The notes beneath the pieces are model-generated. The model saw only the letters and a program-made list of their open reading frames with translations, did no database searches and was not told the DNA's origin. From NCBI RefSeq assembly GCF_002278035.1, contig NZ_CP022604.1:930001-994000 (forward strand): DNA of 64,000 nucleotides. Direction: 5' to 3'. The position numbers were made by a program, and so were the translations under genes. Source of the DNA: Ochrobactrum quorumnocens. Its GTDB lineage: Bacteria > Pseudomonadota > Alphaproteobacteria > Rhizobiales > Rhizobiaceae. This document shows positions 35,673 through 45,172 of this stretch, in pieces. The first letter of the stretch is position 1. Every line of letters begins with the position of its first letter.

Positions 35673-37043
35673 ATGAGGTATACGGTGTTCAAAGCGTGCA
35701 AAGGACTTATGGCGGCGGCAATACTCCTGTCTGGCACCGTTTTATCGGGACAGGCCGCTTTGTCAGAGACGCTGAATGGCGCTCTCATGAAAGCCTATAA
35801 GAACAACGCGACCCTGAACTCTTCCAGAGCAGGCGTGCGTATCGAGGACGAGAATGTCGCGATTGCGAAATCCGGCTACCGTCCGCAGGTGACAGGTTCG
35901 TATAATATCGGTCGCGGAAAGACGCCGACAGCCGGAACGCGCACGACAGGTACCTACGGTATTGAGTTGAACCAGATGCTGTTCGATGGTTTTCAGACCA
36001 AGAACAACGTTGCCGCAGCTGAAACCAGTGTGTTTGCGCAGCGCGAAAATCTCCGCAACGACGAACAGAATACACTTCTGGAAGCCGTTCAGGCTTATAT
36101 GAGTGTGTATCAGCTTCGTCAGATCGCAGCGCTTCGCGAAAAGAATCTCGCTGCTATGAACGAGCAGGTCCGTGCTTCGCGTGCGCGCCTAGATGTTGGT
36201 GAAGGCACACGTACCGATGTTGCTCAGTCAGAATCGCAGCGCTCGACCGCCATCGCGGAGCTCAATTCTGCCCGCGCAGACGTGAAGACAGCCGAAGCGA
36301 CTTATGTTCAGGTTGTTGGTTCGCAGCCCGACCGTCTTGCTGCAGCACCTGCTGCCAAGAACCTTCCGCGCACGCCAGATTCTGCCTATGCAAATGCTGT
36401 TACTGTGCATCCGGGCATTCTGGCTACCCAGTATGCAGTTAACGCGCAGGGCTACAACGTCAAGGCCAAGGAAGGTGCTTTGCTGCCGACTGTTGGTTTG
36501 ACTGCAAGTGCAAGCCACCTCGACACCTATGCTGGCACCAATGCTGGTGATGGCAACTCCGCATCGGTTGGCGTCGGTGTAAGCATTCCGATCTATACCG
36601 GCGGCCGTACTTCAGCGCAGATACGTCAGGCTAAGGAACAACTCGGCCAGGCACGTATCGAAGTTGATATCATTCAAGACAGGGTTCGTCAGGCGATCAG
36701 CTCTGCCTGGTCTCAACTCGAAGCAGCTCGTGCATCCGTCAAGGCAAACCGCGATGGCATCGCGGCAGCTCAGCTGGCTCTTGATGGCGTTATTGAAGAA
36801 CGCAAGGTCGGACAGCGCACCACACTCGACGTGTTGAATGCACAGAATGAACTGGTGAAGGTTCAAATCGCGCTTGTTCAGGCTGAGCATGACTCGATTG
36901 TTGCAAGCTATGCGCTTCTGAATGCAAGCGGTCGTATGACGGCACAGGACATGCAGTTGCAGGTCGCTCAGTATAAGCCTGAAGAGCACTACAATGCTGT
37001 AAAGGACAAGTGGTTCGGCCTACGTACACCAGATGGCCGGTAA
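35673..37043 (+). CDS. bepC: TolC-family outer-membrane efflux protein (BepC)
   Basis: Outer-membrane channel of 456 residues for RND efflux pumps and type I secretion. A signal peptide ends near SGQAALS (about 30). Two repeats of the outer-membrane efflux domain follow (about 32-225 and 240-435), with the coiled-coil helical hairpin sequences (AAETSVFAQRENLRNDEQNTLLEAV; QIRQAKEQLGQARIEVDIIQDRV in parts). The name follows the Brucella TolC homologue BepC, on the strength of family and synteny. It is preceded by a 16-bp palindrome and followed by a terminator. Confidence 0.92.
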   Translation: MRYTVFKACKGLMAAAILLSGTVLSGQAALSETLNGALMKAYKNNATLNSSRAGVRIEDENVAIAKSGYRPQVTGSYNIGRGKTPTAGTRTTGTYGIELNQMLFDGFQTKNNVAAAETSVFAQRENLRNDEQNTLLEAVQAYMSVYQLRQIAALREKNLAAMNEQVRASRARLDVGEGTRTDVAQSESQRSTAIAELNSARADVKTAEATYVQVVGSQPDRLAAAPAAKNLPRTPDSAYANAVTVHPGILATQYAVNAQGYNVKAKEGALLPTVGLTASASHLDTYAGTNAGDGNSASVGVGVSIPIYTGGRTSAQIRQAKEQLGQARIEVDIIQDRVRQAISSAWSQLEAARASVKANRDGIAAAQLALDGVIEERKVGQRTTLDVLNAQNELVKVQIALVQAEHDSIVASYALLNASGRMTAQDMQLQVAQYKPEEHYNAVKDKWFGLRTPDGR

Positions 37044-37066
37044 ACCTTAAAAATATGAGTTACTGA

Positions 37067-37092
37067 AACGGCGCCGTTGGCGCCGTTTTTGT
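37067..37092 (+). terminator. Terminator after bepC
   Basis: Perfect 9-bp stem AACGGCGCC / GGCGCCGTT with a 3-base loop followed by TTTG. Confidence 0.9.
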
Positions 37093-37256
37093 TTGATTCG
37101 TCGTGGGAACTGCAATTCTTAACAAAATGATAAAGCTGTGGGTTCGGATTGCATGTGTCTGTGGAGGGATTCTCAAAACGACCAAGGTCCGGTACCCTTA
37201 ATCCAATGATTCTCTGCCTGTGTGAGTAATTGGCAATAAGGGAAAGACGGACAGCA

Positions 37257-37985
37257 ATGGCACAAACATCCAGCGCAGCACGCGAACCGTCAATGGAAGA
37301 GATTCTCGCTTCCATTCGCCGGATTATCGAAGATAGCGATGTTTCGCGTCATCCGATGCCTGCCGCGTCCGCTTTTCCGTCGCGGGGAGAAGTCGCCAAG
37401 TTTCGTAAGCCTGTTACTGCTCAGGAATCTCAGCCTGAAGCAGCAGATAAACCAGCTCTCAAGAGCGATGCGTTCTTAGATGACACCGTTTTGCGTGGTC
37501 CACTTTCAGAAACCCCGTCTGCAGTAACCATTGCAGATGAAATTCCTGATGCGGATGAGGAAGAAGACGATTTCGTTCTCGACGCACAAAATGATGATCA
37601 TCGCGGCGAAGTTGTTGAACCAGTAGCCGAAGTTGACACTGCTCCGTCTTTGGAAGCCAAGATTGCCGTTGAGCTTGACACTGCACAACCTGATGAGACT
37701 TCGGAGCCGGAAGTTGAAGCGACGCCTGTTGCTGAAGCTCAACCCGCTGACTTGAAAGCGCAGGGCTCAGCACATATTTTGTCAGAGGGCACCGAACGGA
37801 AAGTGGCTGCTGCATTTCAGGATCTGAACCACGCTGTTCACTCGGAACCGCGTCGTTCTTTCGATGAAATCGCTTCTGACCTTTTGCGCCCGATGCTGCA
37901 GAGCTGGCTTGATGATAATCTGCCGCCTCTTGTTGAACGACTCGTTCGCGAAGAAATCGAACGTGTGGTGCGAGGCGAACGCTAA
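37257..37985 (+). CDS. popZ: PopZ-like polar organizing protein (DUF2497)
   Basis: Protein of 242 residues with the PopZ layout: a conserved N-terminal helix SMEEILASIRRIIED (about 11-25), a long acidic Pro/Glu/Asp-rich middle (about 45-180), and a C-terminal helical oligomerisation region DEIASDLLRPMLQSWLDDNLP and VERLVREEIERVVRGE. PopZ forms a polymeric hub at the cell pole that anchors the chromosome origin and cell-cycle proteins. I start at ATG 37257 because the conserved N-terminus begins just after. It precedes valS with about 235 bp holding a palindromic repeat. Confidence 0.85.
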   Translation: MAQTSSAAREPSMEEILASIRRIIEDSDVSRHPMPAASAFPSRGEVAKFRKPVTAQESQPEAADKPALKSDAFLDDTVLRGPLSETPSAVTIADEIPDADEEEDDFVLDAQNDDHRGEVVEPVAEVDTAPSLEAKIAVELDTAQPDETSEPEVEATPVAEAQPADLKAQGSAHILSEGTERKVAAAFQDLNHAVHSEPRRSFDEIASDLLRPMLQSWLDDNLPPLVERLVREEIERVVRGER

Positions 37986-37990
37986 GTATC

Positions 37991-38094
37991 TAAAGCATTT
38001 CCAGCAAAAGTGCGAAGCGGTTTTGCGTAGGATAATGCTAATGATAATTGGTAAATCGGTTCCAGTGATTCAATCCTGACTGGAGCTGGTTTAA
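37991..38094. repeat. Bru-RS-like palindromic repeat
   Basis: 104 bp starting TAAAGCATTTCCAGC and ending ACTGGAGCTGGTTTA. The right half folds into a hairpin (AAATCGGTTCCAGT with ACTGGAGCTGGTTT, G-U pairs allowed). A nearly identical unit of similar size is inverted at 55,781. Confidence 0.82.
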
Positions 38095-38219
38095 CGCCAG
38101 ATTGGACTTCTTGACCCGTCTGTCTCACAGGCGGGTTTTCACTTTTAGGATGATTTGTCGGCTGTTAGTTGCTATTGAGCCGTCAATCAATTCATTCCGC
38201 ATAAAGACCGGACAATTCC

Positions 38220-40952
38220 ATGCTTGAGAAGACTTATGACGCCGCGGCTGTAGAGCCGAAAATCGCTGAACGCTGGGAAGAAGCCGGCGCGTTCAAGGCG
38301 GGTGCAGGCTCAAAGCCTGGCGCTGATCCCTTTGCTGTTGTCATTCCTCCACCGAATGTGACTGGTTCGCTGCACATGGGCCACGCGCTTAACAATACGA
38401 TTCAGGACATCATGGTCCGTTTCGAGCGCATGCGCGGCAAGAATGTTCTCTGGCAACCGGGTTTGGACCATGCGGGCATTGCCACGCAGATGGTTGTTGA
38501 GCGTCAGCTTGCTGAACGCCAGGAGCCAACGCGTCATATCATGGGCCGCGAGAAGTTTATTGAGCGCATCTGGCAATGGAAGTCTGAATCAGGCGGGATG
38601 ATCTCCAATCAGCTCCGTCGTCTCGGCGCATCATGCGATTGGTCACGTGAACGTTTCACCATGGACGAAGGTCTGTCGCGGGCCGTTCTCGAAGTCTTCG
38701 TCTCGCTTTACAAGCAGGGACTGATGTACCGCGACAAGCGTCTCGTGAACTGGGACCCGAAGCTTCTCACCGCGATTTCCGACATTGAAGTCGAATCACG
38801 TGAGATTAAGGGCAATCTCTGGCATCTGCGCTATCCGCTGGAAAACATTCCGTTCGATCCAGAAAACCCGCATACCTTCATCGTTGTTGCAACGACACGT
38901 CCTGAAACCATGCTTGGTGATACGGGTGTTGCTGTTAACCCGAAGGACGAGCGCTATCACGCGTCGGTCGGCAACAACATCGTTCTTCCGCTCGTTGGAC
39001 GCCGCATACCGATTGTCGCGGACGATTATGCTGACCCGGAAGCCGGTTCCGGTGCTGTGAAGATCACACCTGCGCACGACTTCAACGACTTTGAAGTTGG
39101 CAAGCGCAACGATCTTCGTGCAATCAATATTCTGACGCCGTCGGCAGCGATTACGCTCAAGGACAATGTTGATTTCCTCGAAGGTCTGGAACTGACACCT
39201 GATCTGATAGCGCTTATCAAAGAGTTCGAAGGTCTGGATCGTTTTGCTGCACGCAAGCGCCTCGTCGAAATGCTTGACGAGCAGGGTTATCTGGAAAAGA
39301 TCGAGGATCACACCCACGCTGTCCCGCACGGCGATCGCGGTGGTGTGCCAATCGAGCCATATCTGACTGACCAGTGGTATGTGAACGCAGCCGAACTCGC
39401 AAAGCCAGCCATGGCTGCGGTTCGTGATGGACGCACACAGATCGTGCCGAAGAATTGGGAAAAGACCTACTTCGACTGGATGGAAAACATTCAGCCATGG
39501 TGTGTTTCCCGTCAGCTGTGGTGGGGACATCAGATCCCTGCATGGTACGGCCCGGATGGTCATTGTTTCGTTGAAAAAAGCGAAGAGGAAGCGAAAGCTG
39601 CCGCACACGCTCACTACGGCGAAGAGGTCGCTCTGGAACGTGACACCGATGTTCTGGATACGTGGTTCTCATCGGGCCTGTGGCCGTTCTCAACGCTGGG
39701 CTGGCCGGACAAGACGCCGGAACTTGGCATCTATTATCCGACGAGTGTTCTGGTAACGGGTTTCGACATTCTGTTCTTCTGGGTTGCCCGCATGATGATG
39801 ATGGGTATGCATTTCATGGAAGAAATTCCGTTCCATACGGTTTATCTCCATGCACTCGTGCGCGACAAGCACGGCGCGAAGATGTCGAAATCCAAAGGCA
39901 ATGTCATCGATCCGCTTGAGCTGATGGACGAGTATGGCGCGGATGCTCTGCGCTTCACGCTTGCCATCATGGCCGCACAGGGCCGCGATGTTAAGCTCGA
40001 CCCGGCGCGTATTGCTGGCTATCGCAATTTCGGTACGAAGCTTTGGAATGCGACACGTTTTGCTCAGATGAACGGCGTGAAGCTTGATCCAAACTTCAAG
40101 CCTGATGATGCAAAGCTTGCTGTCAATCGCTGGATTCTGACGGAACTGACCAAGGCGGCGCGCGCTGTCACGGAAGGCATTGCGAACTATCGCTTCAATG
40201 AAGCGGCAAGCGCGGCATATCGTTTTGTCTGGAACCAGTTCTGCGATTGGTATCTGGAACTGCTCAAGCCAATCTTCATGGGCGACGATGAGCTTGCTAA
40301 GGCTGAAGCGCAGGCAACCGCTGCTTACTGCCTGGATGAGATCTACAAGATCCTGCACCCGTTCATGCCATTCATGACCGAAGAGCTCTGGACCTTGACC
40401 GCAGGTGAAGGTGCAAAGCGCGATACGGTTCTCGCTTTGGCGCAATGGCCTGAATTGTCATTTGAAGATGAAGAATCAGCTGCTGACATCAACTGGCTGG
40501 TTGATCTTGTCATGGGCATTCGCTCTGTTCGTGCGGAGATGAACGTGCCTGCTGGTGCTGTGGCTCCGATCGTGGTGCTTGAGGCAAATGCTGCAACTAT
40601 CGACCGCTTTGCGCGTCATGATGCTGCAATCAAGCGTCTGGCACGTGTGGAATCAGTTTCCTTTGAAGAGGAAGCGCCAAAGGGTTCAGCGCAGCTGGTG
40701 CACGGCGAAGCTACCATTTGCCTGCCTTTGGGCAGCCTGATTGACCTGAAGGCCGAAGCCGCCCGTATGGCCAAGGAAGCAGGCAAGATCGCTGCTGAGA
40801 TGGAGAAGATCGAAAAGAAGCTCTCGAACGAAAAGTTCGTAGCGAACGCAAAGGAAGAGGTCGTTCAGGCGGAACGTGAGCGTTTGGCAGAACTCAAAGA
40901 TGCGGCGGCACGCGTGGCGACCGCAGAAGCGCGTATCCGCGAAGCAGGCTGA
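38220..40952 (+). CDS. valS: Valyl-tRNA synthetase
   Basis: Class Ia synthetase of 910 residues charging tRNA-Val. The HIGH motif is in PPNVTGSLHMGHAL (about residue 48), the editing CP1 domain contains TTRPETMLGDT, and KMSKS is MSKSKGN (about 555). A C-terminal coiled coil (about 845-905, Lys/Glu/Ala-rich) matches the ValS tRNA-binding arm. It is likely monocistronic with a terminator downstream. Confidence 0.97.
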   Translation: MLEKTYDAAAVEPKIAERWEEAGAFKAGAGSKPGADPFAVVIPPPNVTGSLHMGHALNNTIQDIMVRFERMRGKNVLWQPGLDHAGIATQMVVERQLAERQEPTRHIMGREKFIERIWQWKSESGGMISNQLRRLGASCDWSRERFTMDEGLSRAVLEVFVSLYKQGLMYRDKRLVNWDPKLLTAISDIEVESREIKGNLWHLRYPLENIPFDPENPHTFIVVATTRPETMLGDTGVAVNPKDERYHASVGNNIVLPLVGRRIPIVADDYADPEAGSGAVKITPAHDFNDFEVGKRNDLRAINILTPSAAITLKDNVDFLEGLELTPDLIALIKEFEGLDRFAARKRLVEMLDEQGYLEKIEDHTHAVPHGDRGGVPIEPYLTDQWYVNAAELAKPAMAAVRDGRTQIVPKNWEKTYFDWMENIQPWCVSRQLWWGHQIPAWYGPDGHCFVEKSEEEAKAAAHAHYGEEVALERDTDVLDTWFSSGLWPFSTLGWPDKTPELGIYYPTSVLVTGFDILFFWVARMMMMGMHFMEEIPFHTVYLHALVRDKHGAKMSKSKGNVIDPLELMDEYGADALRFTLAIMAAQGRDVKLDPARIAGYRNFGTKLWNATRFAQMNGVKLDPNFKPDDAKLAVNRWILTELTKAARAVTEGIANYRFNEAASAAYRFVWNQFCDWYLELLKPIFMGDDELAKAEAQATAAYCLDEIYKILHPFMPFMTEELWTLTAGEGAKRDTVLALAQWPELSFEDEESAADINWLVDLVMGIRSVRAEMNVPAGAVAPIVVLEANAATIDRFARHDAAIKRLARVESVSFEEEAPKGSAQLVHGEATICLPLGSLIDLKAEAARMAKEAGKIAAEMEKIEKKLSNEKFVANAKEEVVQAERERLAELKDAAARVATAEARIREAG

Positions 40953-40988
40953 TTTCGTCCGTTCAGATCTGCCTCATTTCGAATCATT

Positions 40989-41018
40989 AGCCCGGCAGCT
41001 TCTAGTTGCCGGGCTTTT
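40989..41018 (+). terminator. Terminator after valS
   Basis: Perfect 9-bp stem AGCCCGGCA / TGCCGGGCT with a 9-base loop and TTTTGC after it. From here to 41,351 no gene is evident; the stretch is AT-rich and has a small hairpin GTTGC / GCAAC near 41,100. Confidence 0.85.
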
Positions 41019-41351
41019 GCTTTCAAAGAGGCTGTAATTTTAGCCTTTCAAGGCGTTCTAAAGTTCATCGAACCGCCGTTTCGATTGTTTTTCAGCTCTG
41101 TTGCGCTTTAGCAACAAGGCTCTAATTGGGCTAAAAAATGGCAAAATTTGGCGGTTTTGGGTGCTAATAGCCCTGCAAAAATCAGAAGAATTAGCAATTA
41201 GCGCGCTTATTTTAAGCTTTTCGTCAAAACAAATCTTCGCTACTCGCGGACCTCCCAATTTATGCATCTTGCAGGCTGAATCCTTCCTGATTTACGTTTG
41301 CGTCAAAGTAAATTGCTGAAGTTCATTGCATTCTGTTTGGGAGGACATTTT

Positions 41352-42614
41352 ATGAAGCTGCAGCGCATGAAAGCTGTCGGGATCGCAGTCGGCCTGTTGG
41401 GGAGTGCCGTTACTGCACATGCGGGCGGTCTGGAGCGGAGTTCGCAGGATTTTGATATCCTGTTCGAGCAGGGCACCGTGATCGATACAACGGGCACCTA
41501 CGTTTCACCACAGCGTAAGCTGAAAAATATCCGCGGCCCGATTGGCACTGCGACAGGTGGCATCAATCCGCTGAACGGTCGTCCTTATTCCAATGATGTG
41601 GACGAAGCAAAAAGCTATTGGGTACCGAAGTTCTCAGCCAAGGTTGATCTTACGGACGATCTGGCTTGTGCGGCACAGTATCGTCAGCCATGGGGCATTC
41701 ACACGGATGTCGGCACTGATAACATTCGCATGTTCACTGCTATCGAACAGAAGATTTCATCCAATGATTATGGCTTGAACTGTTCTTATCGTTTCAACGC
41801 GGGTGAAAAAGGTTACTTCCGTCTTCTCGGTGGCGTCAGCTATCAGGAGCTGAAGGGTGAACAGACCCGTATGATTCCTCCGGGCTCAGCTTTCGGCGGT
41901 TCGTTCCGTGTCGCTTCGCTTGACGTTGAAGACAAGGCATTTGGCTGGCGTATCGGTGCTGCCTATGAACTCCCAGAATATGCGATCCGCGCAACGGTCG
42001 TCTATCAGTCTGAAGTCAAATACAATCTTGAAGGCACCATTGATAATCTGGCTCTGAGCCCAATCACTGGCCGCGCACTTCCGATTAGCGTTGCTGGCGA
42101 TGTTGCCACACCGCAGTCGGTCGAATTCAAGTTCCAAACAGGTATTGCTCCGGATTGGCTCGCTTTCGGTTCGGTCAAGTGGACTGATTGGTCGAGCGTT
42201 GAAATGGTTGCATTCAACTCTTCTTCCAATCTACAGCTTGCTCCCGGTGCGATCGTTCCTAAGGGAACGAATATCACCAACCTGAACCTTTATTATCAGG
42301 ATGGCTGGACTGTCAGCGGTGGCGTTGGACACAAGTTCAACGATCAGTGGTCTGCTGCAGCAACTGTCACTTGGGACCGCGGAACGACAACAGGCTTGAC
42401 GTCTCAAACCGACATCTGGCTATTCGGCCTGGGCACGAACTATAAGGCAACCCAAAACTTTGAAGTTCGTCTTGCAGGTGCTGCGGGCTGGCTGACATCT
42501 GGTGAGATGGACGACACTGTAATCAACGGTAAGCCAAACCCAACCGGCTCCAAAGGTGAATTCGGAAACGACTTCGTTGGCGCTTTGTCGCTGACAGCTA
42601 AGGTCAAGTTCTGA
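41352..42614 (+). CDS. Outer-membrane transport protein, FadL/OmpP1/TodX family
   Basis: Beta-barrel protein of 420 residues for uptake of hydrophobic compounds such as long-chain fatty acids. A signal peptide ends near TAHAGGLERS (about 23). The N-terminal hatch-like region with GGLERS and the alternating beta-strand pattern to a terminal aromatic (LTAKVKF) fit the family. GGGAGGAC lies just before ATG 41352, which fixes this start over an upstream in-frame codon. It is flanked by terminators and probably monocistronic. Confidence 0.88.
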   Translation: MKLQRMKAVGIAVGLLGSAVTAHAGGLERSSQDFDILFEQGTVIDTTGTYVSPQRKLKNIRGPIGTATGGINPLNGRPYSNDVDEAKSYWVPKFSAKVDLTDDLACAAQYRQPWGIHTDVGTDNIRMFTAIEQKISSNDYGLNCSYRFNAGEKGYFRLLGGVSYQELKGEQTRMIPPGSAFGGSFRVASLDVEDKAFGWRIGAAYELPEYAIRATVVYQSEVKYNLEGTIDNLALSPITGRALPISVAGDVATPQSVEFKFQTGIAPDWLAFGSVKWTDWSSVEMVAFNSSSNLQLAPGAIVPKGTNITNLNLYYQDGWTVSGGVGHKFNDQWSAAATVTWDRGTTTGLTSQTDIWLFGLGTNYKATQNFEVRLAGAAGWLTSGEMDDTVINGKPNPTGSKGEFGNDFVGALSLTAKVKF

Positions 42615-42634
42615 TCTTTTAAGAGAAGTAACAA

Positions 42635-42663
42635 AAAGCCCGGCTCTAAGCCGGGCTTTTTCA
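42635..42663. terminator. Bidirectional terminator after the FadL-family gene
   Basis: Perfect 11-bp stem AAAAGCCCGGC / GCCGGGCTTTT with loop TCTAA between convergent genes. Confidence 0.92.
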
Positions 42664-42679
42664 TTTAAGAGCAAAGATT

Positions 42680-43555
42680 TTACTGTTCAAGGCGAGCAAG
42701 CAGGGAAGACGTATCCCAGCGGCCACCGCCTATCTTCTGCACTTCCTTGTAGAACTGATCGACCAGTGCGGTTACAGGCAGTAGCGCGCCATTGCGGTCA
42801 GCTTCCTCAAGACAGATACCGAGATCCTTGCGCATCCAGTCGACAGCAAAACCAAACTCATAATTGCCTTCATTCATCGTGCTGTGCCGGTTCTCCATCT
42901 GCCAGGAACCTGCAGCACCCTTGGAGATAACGCCAATCAGCTTCTCGATATCCAGACCAGCTTTCTTGCCGAAGTGGATGCCTTCGGCGAGGCCCTGAAC
43001 CAGGCCCGCAATGCAAATCTGGTTGACCATCTTGGCGAGCTGGCCCGATCCAACGGGGCCCATCAGCCCGACCGAACGCGCATAGGCTTCGATAACAGGT
43101 TTGGCCGTTTCAAACACCGCTTCCGACGCGCCGACCATCACGGTCAGAACACCGTTTTCTGCGCCAGCCTGGCCACCAGACACAGGCGCATCAATGAAAT
43201 GAAAGCCACGCTGCTGCGCTTCGCCGTCGAGTTCACGTGCGACTTCTGCGGATGCCGTGGTGTTGTCGATGAAAACAGCATCCTTTTTCATTGTCGAAAA
43301 AGCGCCATCTGAACCAGTCGTCACTTCACGCAAATCGTTGTCATTGCCAACGCAGCAAAAAACGAAATCCGCATCGCGCGCGGCTTCAGCAGGAGTGGCT
43401 GCATGTTTTCCGCCGAACTGTTCAGCCCATTTGGCAGCCTTTGCACTGGTGCGATTATAGACCGTAACGTCATAGCCGCCTTTGGTTTTCAAATGGCCGG
43501 CCATCGGATAGCCCATTACGCCGAGGCCGAGGAAGGCCACTTTTATTGCTGTCAT
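42680..43555 (-). CDS. 3-hydroxyisobutyrate/6-phosphogluconate dehydrogenase-family oxidoreductase
   Basis: NAD(P)-dependent beta-hydroxyacid dehydrogenase of 291 residues. The Rossmann motif FLGLGVMGYPMAGHL opens the protein, DAPVSGGQAGAENG is the substrate-binding signature, and the catalytic Lys is in GSGQLAKMVNQIC (about 170). The substrate could be 3-hydroxyisobutyrate, tartronate semialdehyde or similar. It lies 30 bp after a GST gene on the same strand, so the two probably form an operon. Confidence 0.9.
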   Translation of the reverse strand: MTAIKVAFLGLGVMGYPMAGHLKTKGGYDVTVYNRTSAKAAKWAEQFGGKHAATPAEAARDADFVFCCVGNDNDLREVTTGSDGAFSTMKKDAVFIDNTTASAEVARELDGEAQQRGFHFIDAPVSGGQAGAENGVLTVMVGASEAVFETAKPVIEAYARSVGLMGPVGSGQLAKMVNQICIAGLVQGLAEGIHFGKKAGLDIEKLIGVISKGAAGSWQMENRHSTMNEGNYEFGFAVDWMRKDLGICLEEADRNGALLPVTALVDQFYKEVQKIGGGRWDTSSLLARLEQ

Positions 43556-43585
43556 TCTTTGTCCCTCCAGAGAGAAATTGGTGGA

Positions 43586-44206
43586 TCAGGTGAGTGGCGT
43601 CATGACCGCCTTGCGATAGGCGGGACGCTGCGTGAGACGGTTATACCAGTCTTCAAGATGAGGGGTTGATGGGCGCTCTATAGGAAACTTGAACCATGCG
43701 TAGGCATAACAACCCAACGGAATGTCACCAACGCCGAAATCGTCGCCTGATAACCATGGCTGGTTGGCAAGTGCTTGATCGGCAATTTTGAGCGATCGCG
43801 TCATGCCTTCAATCCCGCGCTGTACTACTGCCTCGTCGCGCTTATCTTCGGGAAGCCGGATCAAATTGGTGATCACATCGCGAAAGTTGGCATAGAGCGT
43901 GGAGGGAGCCCAATCCATCCATTTTTCTGCTTGAGCACGTTCTGCAGGGGTTTCAATCCAAAGGCCGCTCTTTGCATGCGTTGCGGCGAGATAACGAACG
44001 ATTACATTCGATTCCCAAAGTGTGGTGTCACCATCTTCAAGAAGCGGGATGAGGCCATTGGGGTTCCGAGCAAGAAAACTTTCATCCTGCAGGCCGCCAA
44101 ACTGTCCACCCACATCGATCTGCTCATATTTGAGCCCGAGTTCTTCAGCTATCCAAAGCACCTTTTTTACATTGGTGGAATTGGTTCGACCCCAGATTTT
44201 CAACAT
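43586..44206 (-). CDS. Glutathione S-transferase family protein
   Basis: GST of 206 residues: thioredoxin-like N-domain with SNVKKVLWIAEELGLKYE-type start (GRTNSTNVKK) and ESNVIVRYLA for glutathione binding, then an all-helical C-domain. A Ser/Asn near the N-terminus may be the activating residue. The substrate is unknown. It is upstream of the dehydrogenase gene on the same strand. Confidence 0.9.
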   Translation of the reverse strand: MLKIWGRTNSTNVKKVLWIAEELGLKYEQIDVGGQFGGLQDESFLARNPNGLIPLLEDGDTTLWESNVIVRYLAATHAKSGLWIETPAERAQAEKWMDWAPSTLYANFRDVITNLIRLPEDKRDEAVVQRGIEGMTRSLKIADQALANQPWLSGDDFGVGDIPLGCYAYAWFKFPIERPSTPHLEDWYNRLTQRPAYRKAVMTPLT

Positions 44207-44274
44207 GATTGAGCCTATCGATTTGCGATTAAAAAGCGCGAGATGCGCTTCAGAGAGGTATGCATTTAAAGCAG

Positions 44275-44310
44275 ATCGCCCCCGGTAGCTGCAAGGCTAA
44301 CGGGGGCGAT
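44275..44310 (-). terminator. Terminator-like hairpin after the amino-acid transporter operon
   Basis: Perfect 10-bp stem ATCGCCCCCG / CGGGGGCGAT with an inner TAGC / GCTA pairing. It lies 22 bp beyond the end of the permease operon and before the GST gene. The T-run is weak. Confidence 0.65.
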
Positions 44311-44332
44311 AAATTTTCTTTTATTCGTCAGT

Positions 44333-45172
44333 TCAGCGGATCAAATGCCTTGTCAATCGCCGTTCAAGGAAGTCCCAGACGTGTCGCAGACATTCGACAA
44401 TCAGCAAGTAGATAACCGCTGCCCAGATGTAGGTCTGGAAATCGAACGTCCTTGAATAGGCACGGCGGGTTTCCCCCATGAGATCAAGCACGGTGATGAT
44501 TGCGACGATAGCCGATCCTTTGATCATCAGAATGATTTCGTTGCCATACGGACGCAAAGCCACGATCAAGGCCTGAGGCAGGATTACTTTCCAGAACGTC
44601 ACACGCTTGGAGATACCAAGAGCCGCCGCACCTTCCCATTGCCCAGCAGCAACGCTCTGAATAGCGCCACGCAGGATTTCTGCCTGATATGCCGCTGTGT
44701 TGAGCGAGAAGGCCAGAATTGCGCAGTTCCATGCATCGCGGAAGAAAACCCAAAGACCAACACTTTCAAGGAACGGACGAAACGTTCCGAAGCCGTAATA
44801 GATCAGGAAGGTCTGAGCGAGCAGTGGTGTGCCACGGAAGAAATAAACATAGCCAAAAGCGATGCCACGCAGCCAACGGTTCTTTGACATGCGAGCCGCC
44901 GTGATCGGCAGAGACAGGAGCGCGCCAATAACAATCGAAATCGCCACGAGCCGCAACGTAACCAGCAGACCAGACCAGTAGCGCGGTGCGTAGGTTTCAA
45001 ACAGATCAATACGCCACACATTATAGAGGTATAGCGCAAGTCCGATTAAGAGCAGGCCCCAGAATACCACGATGATATGCCCGGCAATTCGAGCGCCCGT
45101 CCAACTTCTGACAACTGGCGGTGGGGCTAATACCGTTGCTGCGCCATGTGATGTACCTTCACTCATAATCAT
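44333..45172 (-). CDS. Polar amino-acid ABC transporter permease (HisM type)
   Basis: Inner-membrane permease of 279 residues in the HisM/ArtM family. It has an N-terminal extension of about 30 residues, then five membrane segments. The cytoplasmic EAA loop for ATPase contact is EGAAALGISKRVTFWKVILPQA (about 175-196, in part). The start overlaps the end of the HisQ-type gene by 4 bases (ATGA), so the two permeases are translationally coupled. Confidence 0.92.
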   Translation of the reverse strand: MIMSEGTSHGAATVLAPPPVVRSWTGARIAGHIIVVFWGLLLIGLALYLYNVWRIDLFETYAPRYWSGLLVTLRLVAISIVIGALLSLPITAARMSKNRWLRGIAFGYVYFFRGTPLLAQTFLIYYGFGTFRPFLESVGLWVFFRDAWNCAILAFSLNTAAYQAEILRGAIQSVAAGQWEGAAALGISKRVTFWKVILPQALIVALRPYGNEIILMIKGSAIVAIITVLDLMGETRRAYSRTFDFQTYIWAAVIYLLIVECLRHVWDFLERRLTRHLIR